A stretch of 64,000 nt of DNA. Origin: Flammula alnicola. Taxonomy: Eukaryota; Basidiomycota; Agaricomycetes; Agaricales; Strophariaceae. Shown here in pieces: positions 50,257 to 60,149 of this stretch; position 1 is the first letter of the stretch; the number at the start of each line of letters is the position of its first letter. The notes beneath the pieces are model-generated. The model had not been told where the DNA came from. It worked only from the letters and a program-made list of their open reading frames with translations, and made no database searches. Both the position numbers and the translations under genes were made by a program. The stretch spans positions 372,001-436,000 of the forward strand of contig JADNRV010000019.1 of the NCBI GenBank assembly GCA_015499995.1. Reading direction: 5' to 3'.

Positions 50257-51760
50257 TAGTAGGCGCTGACGGCAGACCGTGTATCTTGCTGCTATGGAAA
50301 AGCAGGGAGTTAAGTACAAAAACATTGAAAATATCTACATGGGCTAGGACGTACATGGGGTTGACGATTGGCCGCCGTGCTGCAGCTCTTGAAGGCCTCG
50401 CAGCAGCTTCTACAACATCTGCAGTAACCGGAGCTGGCGTGGCTTCGGTCGTCTTGTTTGGTGGTGGTGGCACTGCAGATATGGTGGTAGCGGGTGTGGG
50501 AACGGTTGGAGGCAGAATGCCTGTTGCGTCATCTGGGGTTGCCTCGGCTGAAGCTGTCTTGGCCGTCTCGGTTGGTGGCGATGGTGCTACGGATGTGACG
50601 GCAGCAGCAGGAGCAGTCGAAGGGGTCGAGTTGAGCCCGGAATTGACGTTAGAGGCGGCCAGCCCATCCTGAAGATGTAAGTCCATTGCCAGGAGCTGCG
50701 GATCAATTGGAGGTGAAGTGGAGCGATGGCCTGAAGAAGAGGCTGCATCTGGAGCTGTGGAAGTAATGAGTCAGATGTCGGGATTGAGGAGAAGAGCCCT
50801 GAGGCTGCCTGAGACAACGAAGACCCAAAAGGAACAAGACTAACAAAAACTCACTTTTGGACGTATGGATGCGCTTGGGGTCAGGGCCATTGCTGTCGCT
50901 AACATCTATCTTCCGCTTGCGATCCTCGACCATGGGCATTTTGTCCAACATCGGCCCGTCTTCGACTTTAGGAATACGCTCGGTCTTCACAATCACATTG
51001 GCATCGCGAGCAAGCCGCTTCTTGATGGTGGCGTGGTAAGTTGAGAGGCAGCGTCCGGCGATGTAACTTGCCTTCCAGTCGTCAAAGCAGAGAAGGAGGA
51101 ATGAGAATTTTCGGTACAACTCATTGAAAATGTACTGGCGTTCAACAAGTCCAATCTGACCCCAGGATTTCGGTAAGATAGTCATACCATTGAAAATCTT
51201 CTTGAGAAGATCCCGAATGGCCTCTGCAACATGCCCGTCAACGATTGTCCCATCGTCTTCTTCCACGAAATTAAGGGACACATTTTCCCCTTCTTTCAAG
51301 CGCGCATTCCCTCGAAGCGACTTTCCTTTGTTGGCTTCGAGGACGTCTGAGTCGCATTTTTGATCCTTGGTGTGCTTGGCGTAGTCCGTTTGATACCAGA
51401 ACTTGATGTTCGGGAATCGAGATGCAGCATTCTGTCGAGTTAGGTCCCTGTACTGCTCAGGGATGATGAATACTTGGGAGCCAGGGAGCGAGGTTGATGA
51501 GCTGGAAGAGCTCGAGCCAGAGAGAGACTGAGGGGGAGAGGTAAGGCCTTCCTGCAACCGTCGACCAATTGCCTGCGTAAGATCTTCGTGGGCTTTCGTC
51601 AGTGTTTCGTGTGCTGATCTAAAGCAAAGTCAAAACATGAAACTTCTAAGTAGAAATATTGAATAATACTGAACTTGAGGTCAGAATATTGACTGCGAAT
51701 AGCATTGTAATTTTCTTGAAGCCTTTCTAAACGTCTCTTACTTGGAGGGATGAGGGCCAT
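50257..51760 (-). pseudogene. 5' part of the G accessory gene (split by F)
   Basis: Minus-strand exons 51760-51675, 51618-50855, 50754-50355 and a fourth reaching the F insertion. The start reads MALIPPSKRRLERLQENY and continues as a coiled-coil-like region (HETLTKAHEDLTQAIGR). A compact domain has FPNIKFWYQTDYAKHTK, VERQYIFNELYRKF and CFDDWKASYIAGR, similar in layout to the F accessory protein. A Lys-rich patch (EDRKRKIDV) and a Ser/Thr/Ala/Pro-rich part follow. The frame is open to the TA at 50257-50258 and goes on at 41723, where the last 3 exons lie. Apart from F I see no stop, so F's insertion looks recent. Confidence 0.72.
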
Positions 51761-52692
51761 TGCTTCGCATGGCAAAACGAGGACCAGGTGGCCCAGGCCA
51801 TCTCGAAAATCTCAGGTAAAAAAGAGTAAATAGAAAACTTTGAATATATTTCATAAGGTATACAACAAATAAAATGAAATACGGGAGTGAAACGAGGACA
51901 AGAGAAAAAGGAGGGCGCATATCGACGTGAGTAACACACGTCGTCGCCTCTCCTGCTGCTACTTGTCCTCGTCCTCTCCTTGTCATCGTGTCGCTGCCGC
52001 CGGCGTTCCCCCCTCGTTGTCGCTGCCATAACGGGGCAACAGCAGGAGGGCCTGTGTTGCTGCCGTTGCTTCCATCTCGTTGTGCTGCCACTGCCCCCAC
52101 CTCGCCACCATCGCCTTATTTGAGCAGCAGCCGTTGTGCTGTTGCTCCTCCCACCTCATCGCCATCGTGCTGCTGCTGCTCCCAACTGGACGTCGTCGCT
52201 GTATCCGAGCAGCAGCAGCGGTCGTGCTGCTGCTACCCCTTGTCGCCACCATATCCGACCAGCAGCAGTGGGCGCTGCTGCTGCTGCTTCCGCCTCGTCG
52301 CCGTCGCCATCGCCATCGCCGTATATGAGCAGCGGCTGCTGTCGTGCTGCTGCTGCTATACGGTGACAATGAGGACGAGCAGCAGCAGTGGGAGCTGCTG
52401 CTGCTGCTGCTCCCGCCTTGGCGCTGTCGCCGTATACGGGCAGCAGCAGCCGCCGTCATGCTGCTGCTGCTGCTCCCATCTCTTTGTCGGTCACCGTATC
52501 TATATAGGAGCAGCAGCAGCAGTCGTGCTGCTGCCCGTGTTCCCCTGTTATCGTCGCCGTATCCGACCAGCAGGAGCGGTCGTGCTGACGCTGCTCCACC
52601 CTCATCGTCGTCGTCGGGTCTGCATACCAGCAGCAGCAGCGGTCGTGCTGCTGCTGCTGTTCCCCATTGCAGTCGTAGTCATATGCATATAT

Positions 52693-53112
52693 AGTGATGG
52701 GCACGGGTGCTGACACCCGTGCGGGTTTGCGGGTACGGGTGTGGCGGGTGCGGGTGCGGGTGCACTTTGAGTGACCCTCAGCCAACCCGCACCCGTGTGC
52801 CAGGGTCACGGGTTTTCGGCCGGCACACGGAAAACTCCGAAATGTGTGTCCAACACGTTCTTTAGTTACCTGAATAATTAATTATGTAATGTAATTTTCC
52901 AAAATGTATTCTAATTTTAATTTAACATAGTTCTGCTAGCACAAGTTCTCACGACGCCCATCAAACCCGCACGGGTTTCTGTACCCACGGGTCACCTGCA
53001 AACCCGCACCTGCAAGCACGGGATCCCGTACCCGTGGCCACGGGTGCGGGTTTTGGCGGGTACGGGTGCGGGTCGACAAAAAATTGCCCGCGGGTTACCC
53101 GTGCCCATCACT
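52693..53112. mobile_element. MITE copy 2 (420 bp) inside element E
   Basis: The ends AGTGATGGGCACGGGT are perfect inverted copies. Flanks ATGCATATAT (52683-52692) and ATGCATATAC (53113-53122) are a 10-bp duplication with one difference. It matches copy 1 (13888-14384) almost throughout, apart from the 22-bp unit being present once instead of five times. Confidence 0.88.
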
Positions 53113-53279
53113 ATGCATATACGAGCAGCAGCAGTGGTCATGCTGCTGTTGCTGCTTCCACCGAGTCGCCATCACCGTATCATCGTGTCCGCGCAGACAA
53201 CAGAATAAAGACAGCGACGATGACCATTCGATGGTCATCGTCATCTCGTCATATTGCCTGTGAATTGGATAAGTGAAGG

Positions 53280-53760
53280 GATGGAGAGAGGAAGAACAGA
53301 AAACGAATCGAGTCATACGACTCGATTCGTTGTGCACCGGGTGGGTCTCCCTCTACCAGGGTCTCCCCTCGCGTCTTCTCTCCCTTCACCCCCTGCTGGT
53401 TTGCTTGGACACCTATGTAGTGGCAGTGGGAGGAGAAGGAGAGGCTTGGCGTGGCCAGATTGTTCAGCGAGCGAAGAGGAGGGTCGAAGGCATTGGGCGT
53501 CACACGATGTTGATCGTGGTTCAAGCGGACCTTGAAATCCCGGACCGCTCAATTTCTGGTGCTTTCTTATCACCGTCATCTCTACCCACCGTCTCTTCCG
53601 TTGTCCACCCATCCAGCCCCAGATCAGCCATGAAATGTAAGTAAGTCCGTTATATATTGTTATATGCTCTCCTAATTCGTTATCTACCCCCCATTGCAGC
53701 CCTACCATCTCCTTTGCTACTCGGCATCAAGTAGATGGCCTGCCCCACAGATAAGTGATG
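53280..53760. other. Unique centre of element E
   Basis: The only part of E that is not repeat. A plus-strand frame (53273-53644) is open but has no recognised motif; an intron-like GTAAGT...CAG (about 53640-53699) follows. Coding status unclear. Confidence 0.3.
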
Positions 53761-54928
53761 GCGATGAGGTGGAAGGAGCAGCAGCAGCACGACCGCTGCT
53801 GCTGCTCATACGCAACACACCCCTCGCTTTCGACCTTCGAGACGTACCCCGCCCTGGAGGCTCCCACTCCACCGCCCAAGTGATCTCCACCCTTCGTCCT
53901 CTCTTCCATGTCACCCAACCCTCCTCTTGCCTCCCAAGCCCTGACGTCTCCTAGCATACGTGGATAACGACATGAAGAGATACCACGACCGCTGCTGGTC
54001 AGACACAGCGACAACGACAATGATGGCAGAGCAGCAGCAGGACGGCCGCTGCTGCTGCTGCTATGTGGATATGGCGATGTTGACGAGGTGGGAGCAGCAG
54101 CAGCAGGATGACCACTGCTACTGCTGGTATATGGATCCAACTACGACAACGAGGAGGGCGGACCGGCAGCAGCATGATCGCTGCTGCTGCTTGTATACAG
54201 AACCAGTGACGACGACGAGAGCGGAGCAGCGGCGGCACGACTGCTGCTGCTGCTCCTGATATACGGATCCGATGAGGATGATGATGAGGGCGGAGCAGCA
54301 GCAGCATGACTGCCCCTGCTGTTTACCCCGGCGGCTGGTGCTCGTATACGGCAACGACGACAAGCTGGGAGGAGTACGCCAATGACGGCGAGCTGGCAGC
54401 AGCAGCAGCACAACTGCTGCTGCTCAGATACGGCGATGATGAGACAGAAGCAGCGGCAGCGGCAATAGGATGACGGGGAGAATGAGGATGAGCAGCAGGT
54501 GAGGCGACGACGTGCATTACTCACGTCAATATGCGCCCTCCTTGTTCGCTCATCCTCTTTTTACTCTTGTATTTTATGTTCTTTGTTGCATACCTTATGA
54601 CTAGTAGTATCACAGTTCAATGTTTTCTATTTAATCTTTTTGTTATCTGAGGTTTTTGAGGCTCTAAGGCTGGACACGAGTCTACTCACGGATCACCTGG
54701 ATCTGTACCCGCAAGTAATTAAGTACCCCAAATCTATACTTGGATCTGTATGGGTTTGTTCTCATGGATGACCTGGATCCACAGGTAAAAACCCACAAGT
54801 AGTGGTTAGTACTTATATACCACCAGACTGCGGGTCATCGCAAGTACTTACAGGTATACTTGGGAGTATGAAGGAGAAAAAGGTCATAAAACATCGGATA
54901 TCATTCATATTTATGCAGCAATGACCGA

Positions 54929-55162
54929 CTAATTACCTTGAGTTACATCGGATTCATTGACTCTCTGCTTCTTCTTGTGCCGCGCTGACTTATCTATGAA
55001 TAGCTCTATAATCTTCTCATGGGGAATAGCCCCCTCCAGTCTGGTCCACGAGCCCACCACGGCCGATGCCCATGTTGAATCATCTGAAAGTGAATGATGG
55101 AGCTTAGAACCAGTCAACCCACCCCGAGAAAATGCACGTTCAACATCAGTACTTAGAGCTAG
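54929..55162 (-). pseudogene. hAT transposase C-terminal (dimerisation) exon, relic
   Basis: After an acceptor at 55163-55164 the minus strand reads LSTDVERAFSRGGL, then HHSLSDDSTWASAVVGSW, the hallmark of the hAT C-terminal dimerisation domain, then a basic end (KSARHKKKQR). No other part of a hAT transposase (BED finger, RNase H-like core) is recognisable nearby. A minus-strand ATG exon at 57253-57005 (MSSSSASSHRSRPP) could be the matching N-terminus, with the middle lost. Subterminal-like CAAGTA motifs crowd 54700-54870. Confidence 0.68.
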
Positions 55163-57004
55163 CTGTGAAGAGAAGAATCAATTGAGATAGAAAGTGTGAG
55201 AGGATATCGAGAAACACACCAGGAATATTTTTAAATGTACAGCAGCGTGGGATTACTAGAATGTATCTAATCTATAGATAATGGAGATAGGCGCCGAGGC
55301 ACGAGCATCTGCATCTAAAAATATCTAGGCAGGGCGCTTTCTGGATATCTAATCTATAGATAACGAACCAGGCACAAGCGCTGACATGACATCTTTAGAC
55401 TGTCATCCAAAGTCATCCTCATCAATCCACCCATTCCCGCCCCCGTGAGGTGCGCAGAGGGCGGCAATGGGTAGCAATATATTACTGGACCCTATTGGAT
55501 TTTTTCCCGCAGTCAGAACCACCCCAACGATGAGTGCAAGCCAAAATACAAGCCCGAGCATCATTTCCTGCATTATTGACAGGTATTTACCATCAGCTCC
55601 GCCCCAAATGGGACGTCATCCAGTACATGTCATACAGTCATCATGTCCAGTCCAGTACATGCTGACGTGATGTCATACAGTCATCATGTCCAGTCCAGTA
55701 CATGCTGACGTGATGATATACAGTCATCATGTCCAGTCCAGTACATGCTGACTGATAGAAATCACATCAGCACTCTCTGGGCCAAAATCTTTTCGAATTC
55801 AACTTCTTTAAATAAGTACATTGAGGATAGGGCTGAGCACATGATGCACCTGCATCCTTACCCACATTTTGTCCTGACAGTCGGCCTACCACTGACAAGG
55901 ATCCTCCTTCCTGGACTGTCTTGTCTCTTGTCGGGCCTTGTATGACAGTGAAACTACACATTTATTCAAATAAGCTGCACTAATTTGCAATGCACTTTTA
56001 AGGTATTTTTGTACTTTTCAACACACATTTAGGTAGATCTTATTGTGAGTCAACTAATTCTCATTTGCACGCACATGTTAAGCTTGTGAGCTGAGCCACT
56101 TTCCAATGGAAGCCACCTTTTTCTTTAATTGTGCACTACATTACTTGACCAAGGGACCCAAATTATATTATCCAAGCTACATACTAGAAAAGTGAGCCTA
56201 TTTTCTAAATGTGAGTTTATTTTCTAAGCGTGAGCCTACTTTCCAAATGTGAGCCTACTTTCAGACTGGCTAGCCCTGGTGGGTGAAGGCAATGTCAAAT
56301 AATGACAAAGAATATCCAAATGTGGGAAGTGTCTACAGTAATTCCCAAATTTCACATAGGAGGGTCTTTTACTAAGCTCCAAAATTATGATAAATGAATT
56401 CTACTCATCAATAGCCTTTGATTAAGCCCAAGATCTCCATCGTCCGAGCAATACTGCAGTTCTTTGAATATTTTTGTGAAAGTTGAATTGTTTCTGCACG
56501 TGGTTATGTGCTGATGGTGCCTCTGCTATTACTATTTGCTAAATATACTCAGCAGATTCAGTGAATGGTCAGCGCTTCCCACTCTCTCATTCAGATTCCC
56601 CTCACTTTGATAGTTTTAAAGTGATAATATGCCTATCAAATTCAGTTGGCTCCTTGTGGCCTCTCAATTGCATAGATCATCCCAGTAAAGAAGTGAAAGA
56701 ACATTTATTCATACTAGCAATAAGTGCCGCTTGTCGCCAACCTGCGGTTGGCTCCTCGCGGCGGGGATTGTCTGAGTCTCTACTTTCAACTTGGAGGAAT
56801 TGACCATCACATGACTATAGATAAGATAAAGGTAGCCATCAAACAAACATGTACAAAATTTCCCTCAGTTTTGATGCCAAAGGGTCCTCCTGCAGAAGTC
56901 AGGTTAAAAACGAAGCCCCTAAAGGGTCCTCGTAACAGTCGTGATGGTGATCAAAACTGCCATTGCGACGCATATAGCCCTAAAAAAGTGCATATAATCA
57001 ATTT
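55163..57004. other. Decayed interior between hAT relic and G transposase
   Basis: No gene recognised. Contains the 43-bp tandem repeat at 55630-55752 and a zone of repeated GTGAGCCTA(C/T)TTT-like motifs at about 56185-56270, suggesting further old element ends. Confidence 0.4.
55630..55752. repeat. 43-bp tandem repeat, nearly three copies
   Basis: Units start at 55630, 55673 and 55716 and contain CAGTCATCATGTCCAGTCCA; the first two are identical, the third has changes at its start and is incomplete at its end. Confidence 0.9.
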
Positions 57005-57253
57005 TTATCTTTCTGTTTGACCAGAAATAAAAATATATACCTGCTTTCTATGTGGTTCTTGCTCTTGGGAATGGTTTCGACGATGAAAGGCTGATTTCGG
57101 ATAGGAATCTTGAGTGTCTTTCCTTCGCTGGTTGACAGCAGGGGAATCAAGTTCAGTGAGCTCTACAATACTGTTGGAGCTCCCTGTGGTTGACGAGCGC
57201 GTCATAGCGCGTATTGGAGGTCGAGAGCGGTGAGAGGAAGCAGATGAGGAGGA
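57005..57253 (-). other. Possible N-terminal exon of the decayed hAT transposase
   Basis: A minus-strand ATG at 57253 opens a Ser/Arg-rich frame (MTRSSTTGSSNSIVELTEL) that reaches a good donor (CAG/GTATAT) near 57037. The next stretch (YMRRNGSFDHHHD) stops after about 30 codons. It could be the start of the hAT gene ending at 54929 or an unrelated fragment. Confidence 0.3.
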
Positions 57254-59389
57254 CATTATGAGAGTCACAGTCTACAAAGAGAGACTCACACAAGCGACAA
57301 CATGTGACTGTGTTGCGATGGTCACAGCCAAGTCATTTCTCTCACAAGATTCAGAATAACTACGCCAGTGTAACATATATGTAGGAAAATTATACTAGTA
57401 TGTACAGCTATGCATCTGGGTCATTAGCGTCACCAGCATCCTCATACGACCCCCCTAAATACCCTATTTCGAGCCCCATTTTCTCACATACAAAAAATCG
57501 TCCATCAGGCGGTTTGGTAAAAGGAATCATTGCCACGCAAGTCGAAATAGAAGTGATATCGATAACCTTGAGGGATTCGTTTCCATGGTAGAGGGATACC
57601 CAAAGAGCGTGACTAGATTCACGAAGCAAATCTGGGTCTGGTGGATCATACACAGAAACGAGGGCAAGTCCTCTGATCTTGTCGTCTTGAACTGTTGCAC
57701 GAAAAAAGAATTGCACCTCGCCATAATTTGCCTGTTGCTCTCCGTCTACAGTTTCAAACCACTTGAGAGTATACAATTCAAGTGAATGAAGTATAAAACA
57801 AATGACACCACATACCATAATATTCCGTGAGATACGGACAGATCCTGAGCGCAAGTTTTCCTTCCATGCTGTGCGAACAATTTGCTTGGTTGGTAGCTGG
57901 ACACGTGCCCAGCGCTTCAGCCATGGTACCCAGTCCTCTTCAAATTGGACTCCGTTGGACGCAAAGTAGTGGTGAATTGCAGGAATATAAAATGGGTTAA
58001 CGAACCGAGCGGCTGCATCGCGGGAACCTAGAAGAATATAGCCATGTCCAAGATCAACTGATATACGCGGCTGAGGATTTTGTTTGGCGAGCTCGGGTAT
58101 AATTTTTTCCAAAGCATTAATTCGGGCCCTGCGCAGCCCACGTTCAGATAGATTCTGGAAGGGATTTGATGGCTGCTGAATCTCCTGCCCGAGGATCCCA
58201 ATCATGCGCTCCATGCACCACTGAGTAGAATATGTACCAGGGCCAATGCGCGTCGCCTCTGGACCAGTATGTAAAAGCGCGTGAATGCTTTGGCGGCAAA
58301 AGTGTAGGCGGGATGTCTTTCGTTGATAATATAAGGCTTCAAATCCTTTGACGAAGCTGACTAAAAGGTTGTGTCCTTCGAGAATTTGAGCAGCTGTGAT
58401 GGAACATTGGTGGAGCTGGCGGATTCCATGAACAAGCTGGCAGAAATTCTTCCAATAAGGGAGAGGGAGAATGTCATAAAAAAATCTGGGGCCGAGTCCG
58501 TAAACATAGGTGAGAAATTCCCATGCTTTATATCCACTTGAGATCTTCTCAACTGGGTTGCGCGGAGGTCGATCAAATGAGCCAGGAAGATATCGAGTTG
58601 CATCAGCAACACATTTTCCATGCTCTTTCCAGGTATCTCCTTTAAGAACTGCCCAGTCCCAGGTTGTTTGGTCATCGCGTGGATCGCAATCGAAGGTTCC
58701 ACGCCATAACCCAAGCAGAAGGTCAGTGAGATTGAGGGATATCAGGTGCATAAGATCAGGCCCAAAGCAGGAAGGAACTCCGAGCATCTGGTCATTCGGA
58801 AAGCCACTGAATATGCTCGGTTTGCTGATCCCAGTATCCTTCCGTAGCTTCTGATATTGAGCTTGAGTGCGGGCGCCAAGGAGGACTTCCAAGTTTTTAA
58901 GGTACTCCTCTTGGCTTCCGCCATCTAAATTTCTGCCGTCGAGGTCGTCGTGATCACAGCCTTGTACAGTATAGTCGTTACATCAGGAAAACCCTTTCCA
59001 TCTGGCACCGTCTGGCACGTCTGGTGTGTCTGGCATGTCTGGCAAATTTAACTGTCAGAATTTTATTTCCGTCAGAAATCATCCAGTCATGTCACAATCT
59101 CTCAGAATCTGATTTCTTCCATTTTTGTGCCAAACCTCCAGGCTCTTCAGAATATGGTATTCATTGTATTATATTATTGTATTTACTGTGTCTTGCCTCA
59201 TTCTCTTTACTCACAAAACCCTTCAAAGGTTGGCCGACATCCCTCTGAGCCCGAGAAGGCAGCGGGGCACTGGCTGGTTGCGGTCCGCGGAACAGTCTTA
59301 TTCTTGCTTGATTCTCGCCCCAGTAATCTATCTGTATGGGTGCGATAAAAGTCAGAAATATAATTAAAATAACAAATGCAACTTCTATA

Positions 59390-59530
59390 TACCCTTTAGT
59401 GAGCTGCTACGCACAGAAGAGGATGGTGGTAAACGTTGCCCTGCGAAGGGCACATCAAATCTCGAAATTCATCGCAAGTCCATTCAAACTCCGATTCACG
59501 TGACTTTGTTGATCAAAGTTGAACTTTTCG
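59390..59530 (+). promoter_or_regulatory. Promoter-like module in D, homologous to the one in F
   Basis: TATATACCC, then CACATCAAATCTCG, then TTCAAACTCCGATTCACGTG and TTTGTTGATCAAAGTTGAAC in the order seen upstream of the F transposase. It ends about 110 bases before the D gene's ATG. TCACGTGA (59496-59503) is a perfect palindrome of the bHLH-site type. Confidence 0.5.
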
Positions 59531-59640
59531 CGCGACGCGGATGTTCAAACTCATTGCCATGATCCATCGCCACCATCCCACCACCACCATCGATCTCGGC
59601 ACATACTAGCCTCTTACTCACCACATCGTGAAGCCACAAC

Positions 59641-60149
59641 ATGCTTGGCAGGGAAGACGCGGAACAGCAAGCAGTCGACACGCAGCTAACCCAGCTGATG
59701 AACATCGAAACTGCGAAAGGGCACAAGGAGGAGGCACATGGTAAGCAACCCCGTACGACAGCACTGACCGTCTCTCCTTTTTTGCGCAGATACCGGACCT
59801 GGGGCCGTCGCCTCGTTCCGTTGCAAGAACATCCATGACCCCATAGATAAGCACAATGGCCACGAACGAGGGCGGCGAACGTCCCGTGGGGAGCATCTGA
59901 GCAGGGACATGGCTACAACTGGTAAGTCCAAGTGGCCACCCAGCCCATCCTGACACCAATGGTTTTCGGGTAGATAACGGGGCTGGAGGCTGTCGCCTCA
60001 CTCCGGCCCCTCCTTCAAACCGACCATACCCATCAGCGCCAATAACGACTCTACCCATGAGTCAACACCCAGCACCGCCGACGACACCACGAATCCAGGA
60101 ATGCGAATACCAAGCTGCAAGGGAGCATCACAGGACACCCAGGGCATAA
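59641..60149 (+). CDS. Cargo gene of element D, unknown 135-residue protein
   Basis: Three exons (59641-59740, 59790-59921, 59974-60149) join in phase into 135 residues. Both introns are about 50 bases with GT-AG ends, GTAAGC and GTAAGT donors and GCGCAG or GGTAG acceptors. The start MLGREDAEQQAVDTQLTQL looks helical, the middle is Arg/His-rich (NGHERGRRTSRGEH), the end Pro-rich. Family not recognised. The tidy introns and the shared promoter module argue that it is transcribed. Further exons up to about 60500 are possible, since similar donor and acceptor pairs follow. Confidence 0.45.

Larger units (their letters stand above)
51801..54660. mobile_element. Element E: foldback-like transposon made of palindromic CAG/CTG arrays
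   Basis: The outer arms (51801-51960 and 54491-54660) are inverted copies; the stretch GGAGGGCGCATAT(C/T)GACGTG is shared, then ACGTCGTCGCCT. Inside each arm lies an array of units 50-70 bases long, each centred on a near-perfect palindrome of the form GAGCAGCAGCAGC-GGTC-GTGCTGCTGCTGCTC, with spacers such as CGTCGTCGTCG. The left array (52080-53160) and right array (53770-54450) are in opposite orientation, so the whole could fold into one giant hairpin with many small ones. No transposase is seen. The target duplication is unresolved. The Ala-, Leu- and Ser-rich frames here are repeat artefacts. Confidence 0.7.

Noticed and set aside
51988..54524. Long Ala-, Leu-, Ser- and Cys-rich frames on both strands
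   Set aside because: Translations of CAG/CTG palindromic arrays in element E; no start context, introns or domain.
51781..54680. A target duplication for element E
   Set aside because: The bases just outside the inverted arms do not match, so the exact ends stay open.
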